The notes beneath the pieces were generated by a model. The model searched no databases and had not been told where the DNA came from. It saw only the letters and a list, made by a program, of their open reading frames with translations. From Cannabis sativa (taxonomy: Eukaryota > Streptophyta > Magnoliopsida > Rosales > Cannabaceae), in contig NC_083605.1 in assembly GCF_029168945.1 (NCBI RefSeq), forward strand, positions 5,711,280 through 5,775,279: 64,000 nt of DNA, written 5' to 3'. Shown here one piece after another: positions 24,992 to 36,456 of the stretch. The stretch's first letter is position 1. Each line of letters begins with the position of its first letter. The translations under genes and the position numbers were made by a program.

Positions 24992-26465
24992 GTATATAAA
25001 TTATTCAATATAAAATATCAATAATTCAAGTATATATTAAAATGTTCAATTAATATTTATAATCAAAATGTCTTTACATAGGATATAAACTCTAATACTA
25101 CTATTGTCGGTGAATCCTCTATCTCATTGCCATTATACCACTGCGAGAAAAATTATTAAACCACATCACACCAACCACACTATCTTAAGCTCAACCACTG
25201 CCTTTGAATATCTCCTCTTGATCTTGAATAACTTAACCACATTATAATGTTTTTGGTTTGATATGTTATTTTGAAATAATATTGGATTTGTGATATTTGA
25301 GCTGGATGTATAATTTAATGGATAGAAGCTAACATAACTAAAGTATCAAAGATATAGAAAAATGTAACCAATTTAAACTAGTTAAAAAAGGTTTGACACA
25401 ATTGATTTATTATTATTGCCTGAAATATCTATTCCAATTAGTGTTTCCTAAATTTGTTTGAAGTGGGATGTATAAGCTTTGAAACTCATTCAAATCAAGC
25501 AATACTTGATGAGATTCTTGAAGGAAATTAGTAATTTTTAGAGAGCAAGAAAGAAAGAGGTTTTAAATCTCAACCAATATAAGATTATAGCATTAAGTTT
25601 GGCCTCAATAAAATTTGTATTATATAGAAACTAGTAGTGAATATTAGTCATGCGCCATGGTGTTTAGTACTAATATATATAACATGAACGAGGTGGGTTT
25701 ATATGTACCTTCTCACACAGGTCACACCCGAGTTTATACTAACAAACTCGGCCAATGTGCCCCTTAATTACTGAAGCTCCAAATTTTTGAGAAACAATAC
25801 ATAGTGATCTCTACTTGTTTATCAAAAATAATACATGTATAGTCTATACACCATTAATTTTGAAGAAAACTATGTTGTTGATTAAAATTAACATCAAAAT
25901 TGCGTGCTTCAAGTAAATTAAACAAGAAAAAAGTGTACAGCAACATCCATACGCCTCTGTACAATTTTAAATTCATGACGACACATACGTAAAGTTATCT
26001 ATCAAATAATATTAAACACAAACCCATATATACGTATAGGTTTGGCGAACTATATATATGATAATAATTGTCATAAATTTGAGAGGGTAGCTAATATATT
26101 AGTGATGAGTTTTACTGCTTCTGAAGAACCTAAGCCTAGAGAAGGTCCAGCACCCTAGACTAGTATTATACTGAATTCCTTTTGGACCCGGCCTATGTAT
26201 GTATACTCTTATTCTTTTTGTACCCTATATAATATATATACCATACTATAATACTACATAGCCCTAGTTTGCTATTAACTACATATTTTATTCTTCTGTG
26301 CGCCCTTTATATACTACATACTACAGGCTTCTCATCAGTGGACTAATTTGTGAGACAGCTACTGTTATATACTTATAACACAATTAAGAAGATCGATCCA
26401 GAATAGAAATTATTACTTAATTAATAACAGAGAGGAGACATAGCCTGCTATACCTGCAACTATAG
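24992..26465 (+). repeat. Left arm (inner part) of the inverted duplication
   Basis: This continues the left arm after the gypsy insertion and matches the reverse complement of 36,457-37,915. Clear shared blocks include CTTCTCACACAGGTCACACC, TTCAGAAGAACCTA-type stretches and GATCGATCCAGAA. Homology stops at 26,465 (left CTATA|GTGCCC against right CTATA|TAATCT). No gene is supported. Confidence 0.85.
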
Positions 26466-27136
26466 TGCCCACTGCTTCAGACAGCCTCTCTGCAAACACA
26501 ATCATCTACGATTTCATCTACTCTATCATAATACTCGACCATCGAAAACCTATTGGGTTTTATTTTTCAAAATTAATGATCGAACCCTCCTTGGTTGATC
26601 CAAACAAACTCTTTTAGAGGCAGAGTGCAAGACAGATGGAATAGAGCGAATTATCTCCTCTAGAGGTGTCGACACCCTGAGTACCTTCGTTTGGGATGAT
26701 TGTTGCAAAGTGGCTCCTCAGCTCCATTTTCTTACTCATTGGTTTCAGATGAGGCAGCACCCAGTCTGCCAACCATTTACCGTCCTTCTTGATGGCTTTT
26801 TTGATCTCGTTTGCCACGATTTCAATTATGGCTTCCTTGACCTCCGCAAAATCCTTAGCAATGTCACGAGAAATGTATGGGTCGATGCTTTGATGCAAAG
26901 CGATCAGTCCTGTAAATAACTAATTTCTGTTATTACTGTTTATAACTGTATTGCTTAGGTAGTTAGTTAGTTAGTTCCTTTCTTTTCTCTCTGTATTAAA
27001 ATTCTCTCTATAAATAAGATTGTAAGTCTAGTTGTTGATAAGCTTTTGCTTTTGGCTAATCTCAATTAGCTCTGTTTTTCATTCTTTCTCTGGTTCTATG
27101 TTCTTACATGGTATCAACCGCCATTGACTGCCGTCA

Positions 27137-28063
27137 ATGTCTTCGACAACTGATCCTGCAACTGTGGCTCCTGCCACTGCTCCAATGGCTTCTGCCAATC
27201 AATCCGCTGCTACTGCACTCCCTCAAACCCCATGGAATCCGTTTTCAAATTCTCTTACTGCTTCCCTCACTTTGAAACTTGATAGATTCAATTTTCTCTC
27301 ATGGAAATCTCAAGTCGTTCCAACTGTGATTGGACACGATCTTGATGATATCCTCTTCACTGGCGTTCCCCCACCCCGTAATCTTGTTACTGGTGCCCCC
27401 AATCTTGCGTATACTCAATGGCGAAAGAAAGACCAGCTCCTTCTCTCCTGGCTACGCTCATCTATGACTGAAAGTGTTCTTGCTTCTGTGGCAAATTATC
27501 AAAGCTCGTTCGCTGTGTGGCAAGCATTAGAACAAAAGTTTGCAAGTCAAACCAGAGCTCGTCTTCTTCAGCTCAAAGGGCAGTTCTCCCACATTCACAA
27601 GGGAAGTCTTTCAATTTCTGAATATATAGATAAAGTCCAATCTATTTCTGATGCTCTTCATATTGCTGGATCACCTGTTAATGACCAAGATTTGGTTTTA
27701 CAACTTTTAAATGGTCTAGGACCAGATTATGATTCAGTTGTCTCAGGTATAACATCAAGAAGTGATGTTCTTACCATTGAAGAAGTTCAAGCCCTTCTTC
27801 TTGCTCATGAGAGTCGGCTTGAACATCATCAATCTATGACAGATCTTGCTGTCAAAATGCAAGCCAATCTCAGACTTGGCAATGGGAGATCAGGAGGTGC
27901 TCGACCAAATGCCACTTACAAAAATTTCACTGATTCTACCAACTCGACTACTGGCCGAGGCAGGGGATATCCTAGGTACAATCAGCAAAGAGTTATTTGC
28001 CAAGTTTGCCTTCGATCTGGACACACAGCCCCAATTTGCCACTATAGATTCGACAAAAACTGA
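27137..28063 (+). CDS. gag region of the young copia element
   Basis: The 308-residue product starts at ATG 27,137, 29 bases after the LTR. It contains the copia gag (UBN2-type) core, with LDRFNFLSWKSQVVPTVIGH near residue 48 and LLQLKGQFSHIHKGSLSISE near 148. It ends with a CCHC zinc knuckle, CQVCLRSGHTAPICHY (the final His in place of the usual Cys ligand order C-X2-C-X4-H-X4-C is satisfied by C-QV-C-LRSG-H-TAPI-C). A TGA then separates it from pol in the same frame. The codon may be a recent CGA to TGA change or a read-through point; the first is likelier because relatives usually have one open frame. Confidence 0.88.
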   Translation: MSSTTDPATVAPATAPMASANQSAATALPQTPWNPFSNSLTASLTLKLDRFNFLSWKSQVVPTVIGHDLDDILFTGVPPPRNLVTGAPNLAYTQWRKKDQLLLSWLRSSMTESVLASVANYQSSFAVWQALEQKFASQTRARLLQLKGQFSHIHKGSLSISEYIDKVQSISDALHIAGSPVNDQDLVLQLLNGLGPDYDSVVSGITSRSDVLTIEEVQALLLAHESRLEHHQSMTDLAVKMQANLRLGNGRSGGARPNATYKNFTDSTNSTTGRGRGYPRYNQQRVICQVCLRSGHTAPICHYRFDKN

Positions 28064-31000
28064 GTTGTTCCAAGAAACAATCAGCCACCAAGAGCACATC
28101 TCACTGAAGTTGAATTCGACTATGATCCTCAAGCCTATTCCACCACTCTTGTTCAAGATTTTGGTGATGATTCTTGTTGGTATGCAGATACAGGAGCTAC
28201 TGCTCATGTCACATTTGATGCCAACAATCTGGACAGTTCTCAACAATACTCTGGTTCTGAGACTCTAGCCGTGGGGGATGGTAAGAAACTTCTCATTTCT
28301 CAAATTGGTCATTCTACTATCCCTTCCTTTAATCCCTCTCATCCCCTTCAATTACAATCTGTTTTACAAGTACCTTCCATTACTAAAAACCTTGTCAGTA
28401 TATCTAAACTTGTTGATGATAATGACATCTTTCTTGAGTTTCACAAACACTGTTGTTTTGTTAAGGACAAACACACAGGGGCACCTCTCCTCAAAGGAAA
28501 GCGTAAAAATGGACTTTACATGCTTAGTGAAGGACATGGCTCTTGCACTTTACCTCTACAATGTTATCACACTTCTCTACCCCCTTCTTGGTTGTCCTCT
28601 AGCAATAATTCTTGTACTGATATACAAACAGATTGTATTTCTCACTATTCTCATGTACCTGAATGTAATAATCTTGATATGAATAAAAAGAATTCATCTC
28701 TTTTTGATCATTCTGTTTTTCATTCCACTACTTCTCATGATATTAATGTTTGGCATTGCAAATTGGGTCATCCCTCCACATCTACCCTTGTCAAACTTCT
28801 GCCCTCATTACCTCATACTGGTTCTGTCAAAACATTGCAATTTTGCAATGCTTGTCACCAAGGCAAAAGTCACAAGTTGCCTTTTCCTATATCCACAACC
28901 CGTGCTAGTCAACCTCTTGAGCTAATTCACACCGATTTATGGGGTCCATCACATATTCCATCTAAAGATGGCTTTAAATATTACATTCACTTTATTGATG
29001 ATCATAGTCGATTCACATGGATATATCCCCTCACCTTAAAATCCCAAGCTCTTGAGATGTTTCTTAAATTCAAAAGCATGGCTGAAAAGCAATTTGGTCT
29101 TCCAATTAAAGCTGTTCAAGCTGATGGTGGGGGTGAATACAAACCTTTTAAGAGATTTTTGAGTGACCAAGGCATTGTTTTCTCTCACCCTTGCCCCCAT
29201 ACTCATGAGCAACATGGTAGGGCTGAACGAAAACATAGACATATTGTGGAAATTGGACTAACACTTCTTGCCAAAGCCAAATTAGATTTTACTTATTGGT
29301 GGCATGCCTTTCAATATGCCACTTTCACCATTAACCGATTACCTACTGCTGTAATCAACAATGTTAGTCCTCTTGAATGTCTATTTCAGATGTCACCAGA
29401 TTATAGCATTATGAAGCCCTTTGGTTGTGCTTGTTTTCCACATCTTAGGCCATACAATAATCACAAAATGGACTTCAGATCTGAAATGTGCTTGTTTCTT
29501 GGTTACTCATCTTATCACAAGGGTTTTCTGTGTGAAAATGCAAAAGGCAGAATCTTTATTGCTCGAAATGTGGTCTTCAATGAAGCATGCTATCCTGGTT
29601 CTCTTCTTCCCAAACTTCATGATCAGGTACAATCTAATTCCCATTGTGTTCCAACTGCCAGTTTTAATACTCAGTTTCCTATACTTAACTCTCATTCTAC
29701 TTTGTCTCCTGGGGTGCAACCTGTTTATCCTGAGCCAATTTCCTCCTCCCAACTTCCCCCTACTGTACCTGCCATTTCACCACCAAATATACATGCTTCC
29801 CAACCCGAAATACCTATTTCTTCACCAACAAATGTCCCACACCAACCAGCAACTTCCCCAGCATCCAATACCCCTGTTATACCACATGCTACTGGTGTTT
29901 CTCACACAAACGACCCTGCCTTATTACCTGTCAATCTCTCCAATACCAGTACCACACCATCTGCAACTACTTCTGGTCTAGCAAATGTTCCCTTACAGGT
30001 TGCACCTCAGTCCACAACAGGTATTGTTTGTACTCATGCTATGCAAACCAGATCACAAAGTGGTGTTTTTAAAACCAAAGTCCTATTTAGCAACCAAGCA
30101 TCCTTTATCTCAGTCATTACTGCCTACTGAACCAAAAAACTTAAAGGATGCTCTGCAAAATCCCAAGTGGCTGGCTTCAATGGATTCTGAAATTTCAGCT
30201 CTCAAAAAAGCTAAGACTTGGTCTCTTGTTCCCTTTATGCCTGGCATGCATGTTATTGATAACAAATGGGTCCACAGAATCAAACTCAATGCGGATGGTA
30301 CTCTAGACAGATTCAAGTCAAGATTGGTGGCAAAAGGTTTCTTACAAACACCTGGTGTGGACTATGCTGAAACATTTTCACCAGTTGTCAAACCAGTGAC
30401 TGTGAGGACAGTTCTTTCTCTTGCTGTTACTCATCAATGGCCAGTCAAGCAACTTGATGTAAGTAATGCTTTCTTAAATGGTACTCTTACAGAAACAGTT
30501 TATATGAAGCAGCCTCCTGGCTTCATTGACACCACCAAACCCGATCATGTGTGCCTCTTACACAAAGCCATTTATGGCCTCAAACAAGCACCTCGTGCTT
30601 GGAATGACAAGTTGAGATTTTCTCTTCTACAGTGGGGTTTTCAATGCTCAAAAGCTGATCCTTCCTTATTCACATATGGTTCTGGAGCATCTCTTATTAT
30701 TTTACTAGTTTATGTCGATGACATTCTAGTAACTGGACCTCACCCGAGCCTCATTCACAAACTCATAAATGATCTGCATGCTGAGTTTGCTCTCAAAGAT
30801 TTAGGTGAAGTTCATTATTTTTTGGGTGTTGAAATTTATAGGGACTCCACAGGCATGTATCTTTCTCAAACAAAGTATGTTGCTGATCTTCTTGTGAAAC
30901 TCAACATGGAAGGTGCCAAAAGTCTCCCAAATCCTTCAAGTGCTTCTGTCAAATTGTCCTTAACTGATGGAGAGCCATTCTCTGATATAACGTTGTATAG

Positions 31001-31685
31001 AAGCACGGTTGGTGCCTTACATTATTTGTCTCTAACAAGACCAGATGTGGCTTACATAGTCAACAAGTTGAGTCAATTTCTCAAGGCCCCAACTACAAGT
31101 CACTGGAGTGCTTGTAAAAGGTTACTACGATATCTAAAGGGGACAATTACTCACGGTTTGGTTCTCAAACCTGCTACTGATATGGCTCTACACAGCTATT
31201 CAGATGCCGATTGGGCAAGCTGTGTAGATGATCGAAGGTCTACAGGAGGCTATGTCATCTTTTTAGGAGGCAATCTGATTTCATGGATGACTAAGAAACA
31301 GCAAGTCGTTGCCCGTTCTAGCACTGAAAGTGAGTTCAGAGCTCTTGCAAACACAGCTGTTGAACTTAAGTGGATCACTTCCTTGCTCTCTGAACTTCAT
31401 GTTTGTCTCACTCGATGTCCTATAATCTGGGTAGACAATCAAAGTGTTGCTGCACTAGCTGCTAACCCAGTATTTCATGCTCGGTCGAAGCACATTGAAA
31501 TCGACTTACATTTTGTTCGTGACCAGATTATTGACAAAAAACTTGCTGTTCAGTTCGTACCCTCACTCGATCAAGTTGCAGACCTTCTTACAAAGTCATT
31601 ATCTACTGAGAGATTCAACTACCTAAAGTCCAAACTTCACATGGATGTTTCCAAGTTTAGTTTGAGGGGGGATGTAAATAACTAA
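28064..31685 (+). pseudogene. pol of the young copia element: PR-INT-RT-RNase H
   Basis: In order: protease ([13 protein letters not shown]), GAG-pre-integrase (WHCKLGHPS), integrase ([28 protein letters not shown]), reverse transcriptase ([40 protein letters not shown]) and RNase H ([34 protein letters not shown]). The frame is open from 28,064 to about 30,070, then shifts by one base in an A run (30,073-30,076) and is open again to the stop at 31,683. The rest is intact, so one indel plus the TGA before pol appear to be the only inactivating changes. Confidence 0.9.
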
Positions 31686-32130
31686 TTTCTGTTATTACTG
31701 TTTATAACTGTATTGCTTAGGTAGTTAGTTAGTTAGTTCCTTTCTTTTCTCTCTGTATTAAAACTCTCTCTATAAATAAGATTGTAAGTCTAGTTGTTGA
31801 TAAGCTTTTGCTTTTGGCTAATCTCAATTAGCTCTGTTTTTCATTCTTTCTCTGGTTCTATGTTCTTACAAGTCCAACCAACCAGATATTTTCGATGGTG
31901 ACTAATTCTTTTACCTTTAATGAATTTGGAGATAAGCTCTTATACAAGATCTCCCTTGCCAACTGGAAGACAGTAATTTGAAAGACGAAGGAATTAAAGA
32001 GAAAAGAATGGAAATGGTTGTGCTTACTCGAAACAGAAAATTCTAACGACATTGTTGGAACCCTCTTCAACCAAAAGTTAGAGGTAAAAAACCAGTAATC
32101 TCAAAAGCCTTGAGCATGCTTCAAACCACT

Positions 32131-32480
32131 ACTACAATTTTACCTGACATTATTAGTGACACGCACAAAAGTGCAGGTCACAAAATAGTTATGATTTATG
32201 TTTAGTGACATGCATAATTAGACTTTAAATGTTAGGTGTTAGTCTCCCGTAATGCAGGTCACTGAAAATACGAATGGTCACTAAAAAGAAAAATCTATTT
32301 TTTTTTATTAAATGAAAAATACTGATATATAAAGACGCATCACGAGGAATTGGAAAAGCGTGTAGTGACCAGCCAGACGCGCCACTAAACCTACATAATT
32401 ATCATATAGTTTTAGTGATGCGCAAAGTATGTCAGGACACGCTTTCCCAGTCCGTCATAGCATGACTCTATATACACTAA
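32131..32480. mobile_element. CACTA-type left terminus and subterminal repeats
   Basis: Starts CACTACTACAATTTTACC, the mirror of the right end at 9,912 (GGTAAATTTGTAGTAGTG). Downstream are repeated TAGTGACACGC, GGTCACTAAAAA and GTAGTGACC words. No matching right end is seen nearby; the element seems truncated before the repeats at 32.6 kb. Confidence 0.55.
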
Positions 32481-32705
32481 TACAATAAATAATATTTATT
32501 TTATTTTTTTATATTAAATGTAGGATATCATATTTTTTTTTATTTATTTGTTGATCAAATGTATCAGACTTTTTTATTAAATAAATAATTTATAATAATA
32601 CAATAATATATATAACAAAGTAAGAAACCCTAAATCGAACCACATCTCTTTCTCTCTCACCCTCATTTCGCACCTCATTCTTTCTCTCTCACCCTAAATC
32701 GAACC

Positions 32706-33396
32706 ACAAGATACACCTTATTGATATAGGTAGTACCAATCAATCCATTTAAGCCCTCATCAACTGTGTAGTCCCATACCTACACAGTCTCAGAATCATC
32801 CCGCTTGACCTTCCCGAGGTGATGTGGGATTGCACAGCTTACCCAGTATTTCCCCTTACGGATCACGGAACTACAAACTGTCACAACCACGCCCCCCCCC
32901 CTTACGGGGTTCGATGCCCTTGTCGACCACACTTCTGGCTGGGTCAAAGCTCTGATTTCATTTGTAACATCCCCACTTTCAAGCCTATATTGGGTCCTTA
33001 CACCCACGGAATGAATGGCTCTTATACACGAGTACATCACTCTGACTACTTCATGGACTAACGACTAACCCTACAGACCAACACGAGTGTTTCCAGCATG
33101 CTTTATCGTCACTCGCACGCTTCTTGGGAAAACTTTCGAGGAGGTCACCCATCCTTAAATTACTCGAGGTCAAGCACACTTAACTGTGGAGTTCTATTGA
33201 GATGGGTTACCGAAAAACAAGATGCACCTTGTTGATATAGGTAGTACCAATCAATTTATTTAAGCCCTCTTCAACTGTGTAGTTCCATACATACACAGTC
33301 TCATAATCATCCCACTTGACCTTCCCCAGGCGATGTGGGATTGCACAGCTTACCCGGTATTTCTCCTTACGGATCACGGGACTACTGACTATCACA
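32706..33396 (-). mobile_element. Cassandra TRIM retrotransposon, 3' LTR truncated
   Basis: On the minus strand: a 434-bp 5' LTR (33,396-32,963, TGTGATAGTC to ATGTTACA), a primer-site remnant ATGAAATCAGAGC (initiator tRNA-Met site is TGGTATCAGAGC), about 75 internal bases, a polypurine tract (AAGGGGGGGGGGCG), and the start of the 3' LTR (32,885 TGTGACAGT) cut off at about 32,706. The 5' LTR contains 5S rRNA-like sequence, the hallmark of Cassandra. The element codes for no protein and would depend on other retrotransposons. Confidence 0.88.
33112..33228 (-). other. 5S rRNA-like segment in the Cassandra LTR
   Basis: On the minus strand, AACTCCACAGTTAAGTGTGC and GGATGGGTGACCTCCT match the A-box and C-box regions of plant 5S rRNA (the genuine gene has AACTCCGAAGTTAAGCGTGC and GGATGGGTGACCTCCT). 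The 5' third is diverged. It is an internal pol III promoter inside an LTR, not a ribosomal gene. Confidence 0.88.
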
Positions 33397-35030
33397 TGAT
33401 AGTTATAATATTTATTGGTAATTTGATCCATGTCCCATGGAGATGAATTGTAAATCTCTTCCGTAGCAGCATCTCCGGCCTGCCCCTTGATCAGTTCTTC
33501 CTCCTTAAGATGGACGACGTCTGCCATTACAGTAACTGAAAAAGAAAAAAAACTAAGTAGTTAATAACCACACTAAAAAGATAGAAGGGGTATGGGAGAG
33601 TCCTCTCCTAAAAATGCATAGAGAGATCCCCTCCGAACCTGCCATTCAGAAGCAAAATCCAGAACGCATGAATTTGTAAGGAATTTCTCAAAGTGTTTCA
33701 TCTGGAACCATAAGGGTCCCAACCAGAAGATTAGAATTCAGCCATTCACAATAATATTTTGCTAAGTTTGGTTTCCTGACAGAAAATCACTAAAATAGCA
33801 GAGTTTCACAGAACCTAATGCTTTCTACAACCCCAAAAGCCTAAATTCTATTCACTAATCTCTTACAATAGACATGCGAACAGACAAAGTTGACCAGATA
33901 CATTCTCAAGAAATTTAACCATCTTACCCTAGACCTCAAACACTTTAAAACTCCATAAATGTAAAATATACTTATGTGATGAAGAGGAAGAGCTTGGGAT
34001 TGTTAAAGACCTTGGGAAAGGAATTCAGACATTGTGCGATAGTTATAGCGATGGCATGATAATAGAAATCTCTTTAAGGCATGTGATTCTGGACCAAATC
34101 TTACAAGCTCGAGCTATAAGTCTGTCAATCTTTGCCTAAAAATCTAACAGTCTTGATGGGTCTTAAGGAGGATTCGTCAGGTCTGGGGTGGTGCTCTTGG
34201 GTTTTCTCATGTTAAATTCAAAGTAAAAGGCAAAAGCACTCGCCAAGATAGTGGATCATTCACCAAAAGTTATTTTTGTCTCTTTTCTCTTCTGAAAAAG
34301 TTTGAATTAAAAATGAAAAGTGGGTAAAAGTGGTGAATGGAAGTTTTACGCTCTATTTATAAGAGTAGAGTAGATGATCCATGCACCCCTTAAATGGATA
34401 GCCCATATTACATCCTAGAAAATATAAATTGAATCCAACAGTTCGGGAGTGGAAAGATCAACATTAAATGTCGAATAACGGGTTAAGGTAGTTTCAATGA
34501 TTTTTATTTTCCTTGAAACACACGTTGACATGATTCAGTCGTCATCACTTGATCAAGGTGCCACGTGATTTTTCAACGTCCATAAAGCTCACGGACTAAG
34601 TAGCTAAGGCTAAGTGCAATCCACCCGTTAGAAACAAAAGGTTCACAAGATGTCCATAAGTAAAAGCATAGAAGCTAGAGTCAGTGTATTGTATGTATTT
34701 ATGCTGTTAGTGGGCAAGGTTACACGCAAACCCTAGTCGGTCTTGGGTATATCCATACCCGGACCTTAGCCTATAAATACTACATTATCCCTTCAAGTAA
34801 AGGGTTGAAAAATACATTACTCAAATACTACAGAAAAAATTTAGGATTCTTAAGTTTGTCAAGAAAATTGATGTAATACTTCAAGGCTTCTTAGCCCAAT
34901 ACAATTGACTCATGAACAAGGTTTCGTTACTATACGAACCATGTAAGAATCTCTTTCTCTATTTCATTTACTTGATTGATTTTCTTAGTTCTTATTTTAT
35001 TATATATAATGAGTTTTTAAAAATCTCTAA
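33397..35030 (+). mobile_element. Remnant of a Tat-like gypsy 3' region (antisense ORF start and LTR)
   Basis: A minus-strand ATG at 33,527 opens MADVVHLKEEELIKGQAGDA, placed about 900 bases before LTR-like DNA, the same arrangement as the antisense gene and 3' LTR of the complete element. Near 34,772 is TATAAATAC, followed by TTACTATACGAACCATGTAAGAA-like DNA comparable to the end of the complete LTR. The Cassandra element seems to have inserted into it. LTR borders were not found. Confidence 0.4.
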
Positions 35031-36456
35031 ACAATTTATAATTCAAAATTGTGATAATTTTTTTATTGAGTATATTGAAGCTGATAATATGTAAATAACA
35101 ATGAAAATAAATATTCTTAAAAAAATATTTAAGTTACTATCAATATTATGCTTGAAATTATTTCTAAATATCAATATCAATACAGAATCGTATTAAGTTT
35201 ATATAAAAGATTACACAGTTTGATTTGGTTTGAACCATAAGTAAGAATTTTAAAATTATGAGCGAACTAGAGAATTATAAACGATCCAAATTGACTAAAC
35301 TATCCTTTGGTCTGGTTTCAAATAGTTTGGTTAGGATTGATTGGAGTTTGGAACCACAGATTGCGGATTGTATGAGCAACCCTAGAAGGGGGAAATAGGA
35401 TGGGCAATAGGTGAGCAACCTCAGGTTTCTCTCTCTCGCTCTCTCTCTATCTATTTCCCGTGGCCTCTCTCTCTCACAATTTTTTTTTCTCTCTTCCCCT
35501 CTATTCAGATTCGTTTTTTTTTTACAAGTTTCTATGTTCGAAAATTGATGGAGCCTCATCGTCAGTGGTCCCAAGTCTTGTCTCTCTCTAATCATCCTCA
35601 CTTATATCTTAGATCGTTGTCCTCAAGCCTCTCCAATCGTCCCTTTCATCAATAGATGTAAATAATTAAATTAATAACATTTAGAGATTATTAAAAGTCT
35701 TATTGTAATCGAATTTGGGAATTATTGACACTAGATTTCTATATTTTGTTGTTTATTTAGTTTTGTTAATTTAAATCTAGACTCTTTTTTGTAGTTTATT
35801 TTTTCAGTTCAAAATTATAAATGGGTAGGTGAGATCTTGATTTTTTTTAAGAGCATTTTTTTCAAGGAAAAAAAGAATAACATGTACATTTAAATAAGTT
35901 CGATTCTTTATCGAATCATAAAACCTCAATAGTCGGTGGTTTTATAGGGTTGCCTATCAATAGTAACCCTTTAAAACTGAATGGAAAAATGCCAGCAACC
36001 ATTTAAAATGCTTTGGAATGTTCATTGCCGACTGTTTGTAACTGATGCTTAAATTATTTCATTTTGCGTCGGTGGTATAGATTTTGGTCTTACGAACTAA
36101 TGATAATAATTTATCCAACTTTTTAAAACAGTCCTAAACTCTTTTTCATAATAGTGCAATATAAAATAAATGAAAAATGTTTATAATTTAATGCAATAAT
36201 TAAATTTAATAATAAAATATTAAAAAATATAAAAATAAATTTGAATAGACAACCCTATAAACCGACTAGGTAACAAATTTAGATGAACTTTTACTATGTG
36301 ACAAATTAAATTAATTTTTGCCATACCATTAAAGCAATTTTTTTACAAAATAAGCTATATTTCAACAATAAATAACCAATTTTGAATTTTCACGGAGATA
36401 CTCTTACAAAACAAAATTCAATATATAGCAATCAAATTAATGAAATCTAGATTATA
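35031..36456. other. AT-rich DNA with CT-rich stretches, no gene recognised
   Basis: CT-rich tracts lie at 35,429-35,500. A CACTA-like end (TTTTTCATAATAGTG) occurs near 36,154 with AGTCGGTGG-type words upstream, suggesting a decayed small element. No ORF with a recognisable domain is present. Confidence 0.3.

Larger units (their letters stand above)
26911..31870 (+). mobile_element. Young Ty1/copia retrotransposon, Ale/Retrofit-like (4,960 bp)
   Basis: Two 198-bp LTRs (26,911-27,108 and 31,673-31,870), starting TGTAAATAAC and ending GTTCTTACA, differ at one base. A perfect 5-bp target duplication, AGTCC, flanks the element. TGGTATCA, complementary to the initiator tRNA-Met end, follows the 5' LTR directly. 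A polypurine tract (TTTGAGGGGGGA) precedes the 3' LTR. Small size, short LTRs and the protein motifs suit the Ale/Retrofit lineage. Only two coding lesions are visible. Confidence 0.97.
26614..32052 (-). pseudogene. Unknown 157-codon ORF split by a copia insertion
   Basis: The minus-strand pieces 32,052-31,871 and 26,905-26,614, joined across the copia element with one copy of its target duplication, give 474 bases in one frame: ATG, 156 further sense codons and a stop. The protein begins MSLEFSVSSKHNHFHSF, has a helix-prone charged middle (KDFAEVKEAIIEIVANEIKK) and ends SICLALCL. I do not recognise a family. The exact frame across the empty site suggests the ORF was open when the element landed. 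Its place between the arms of the inverted duplication means it could be a host gene, part of one, or transposon cargo. Confidence 0.5.

Noticed and set aside
28278..29981. Second plus-strand frame with hydrophobic ORFs
   Set aside because: It overlaps the copia pol in another frame; pol has all conserved motifs.
33112..33228. A genuine 5S rRNA gene
   Set aside because: The 5' third is diverged, it is single copy, and it lies inside an LTR with primer site and polypurine tract, so it is Cassandra.
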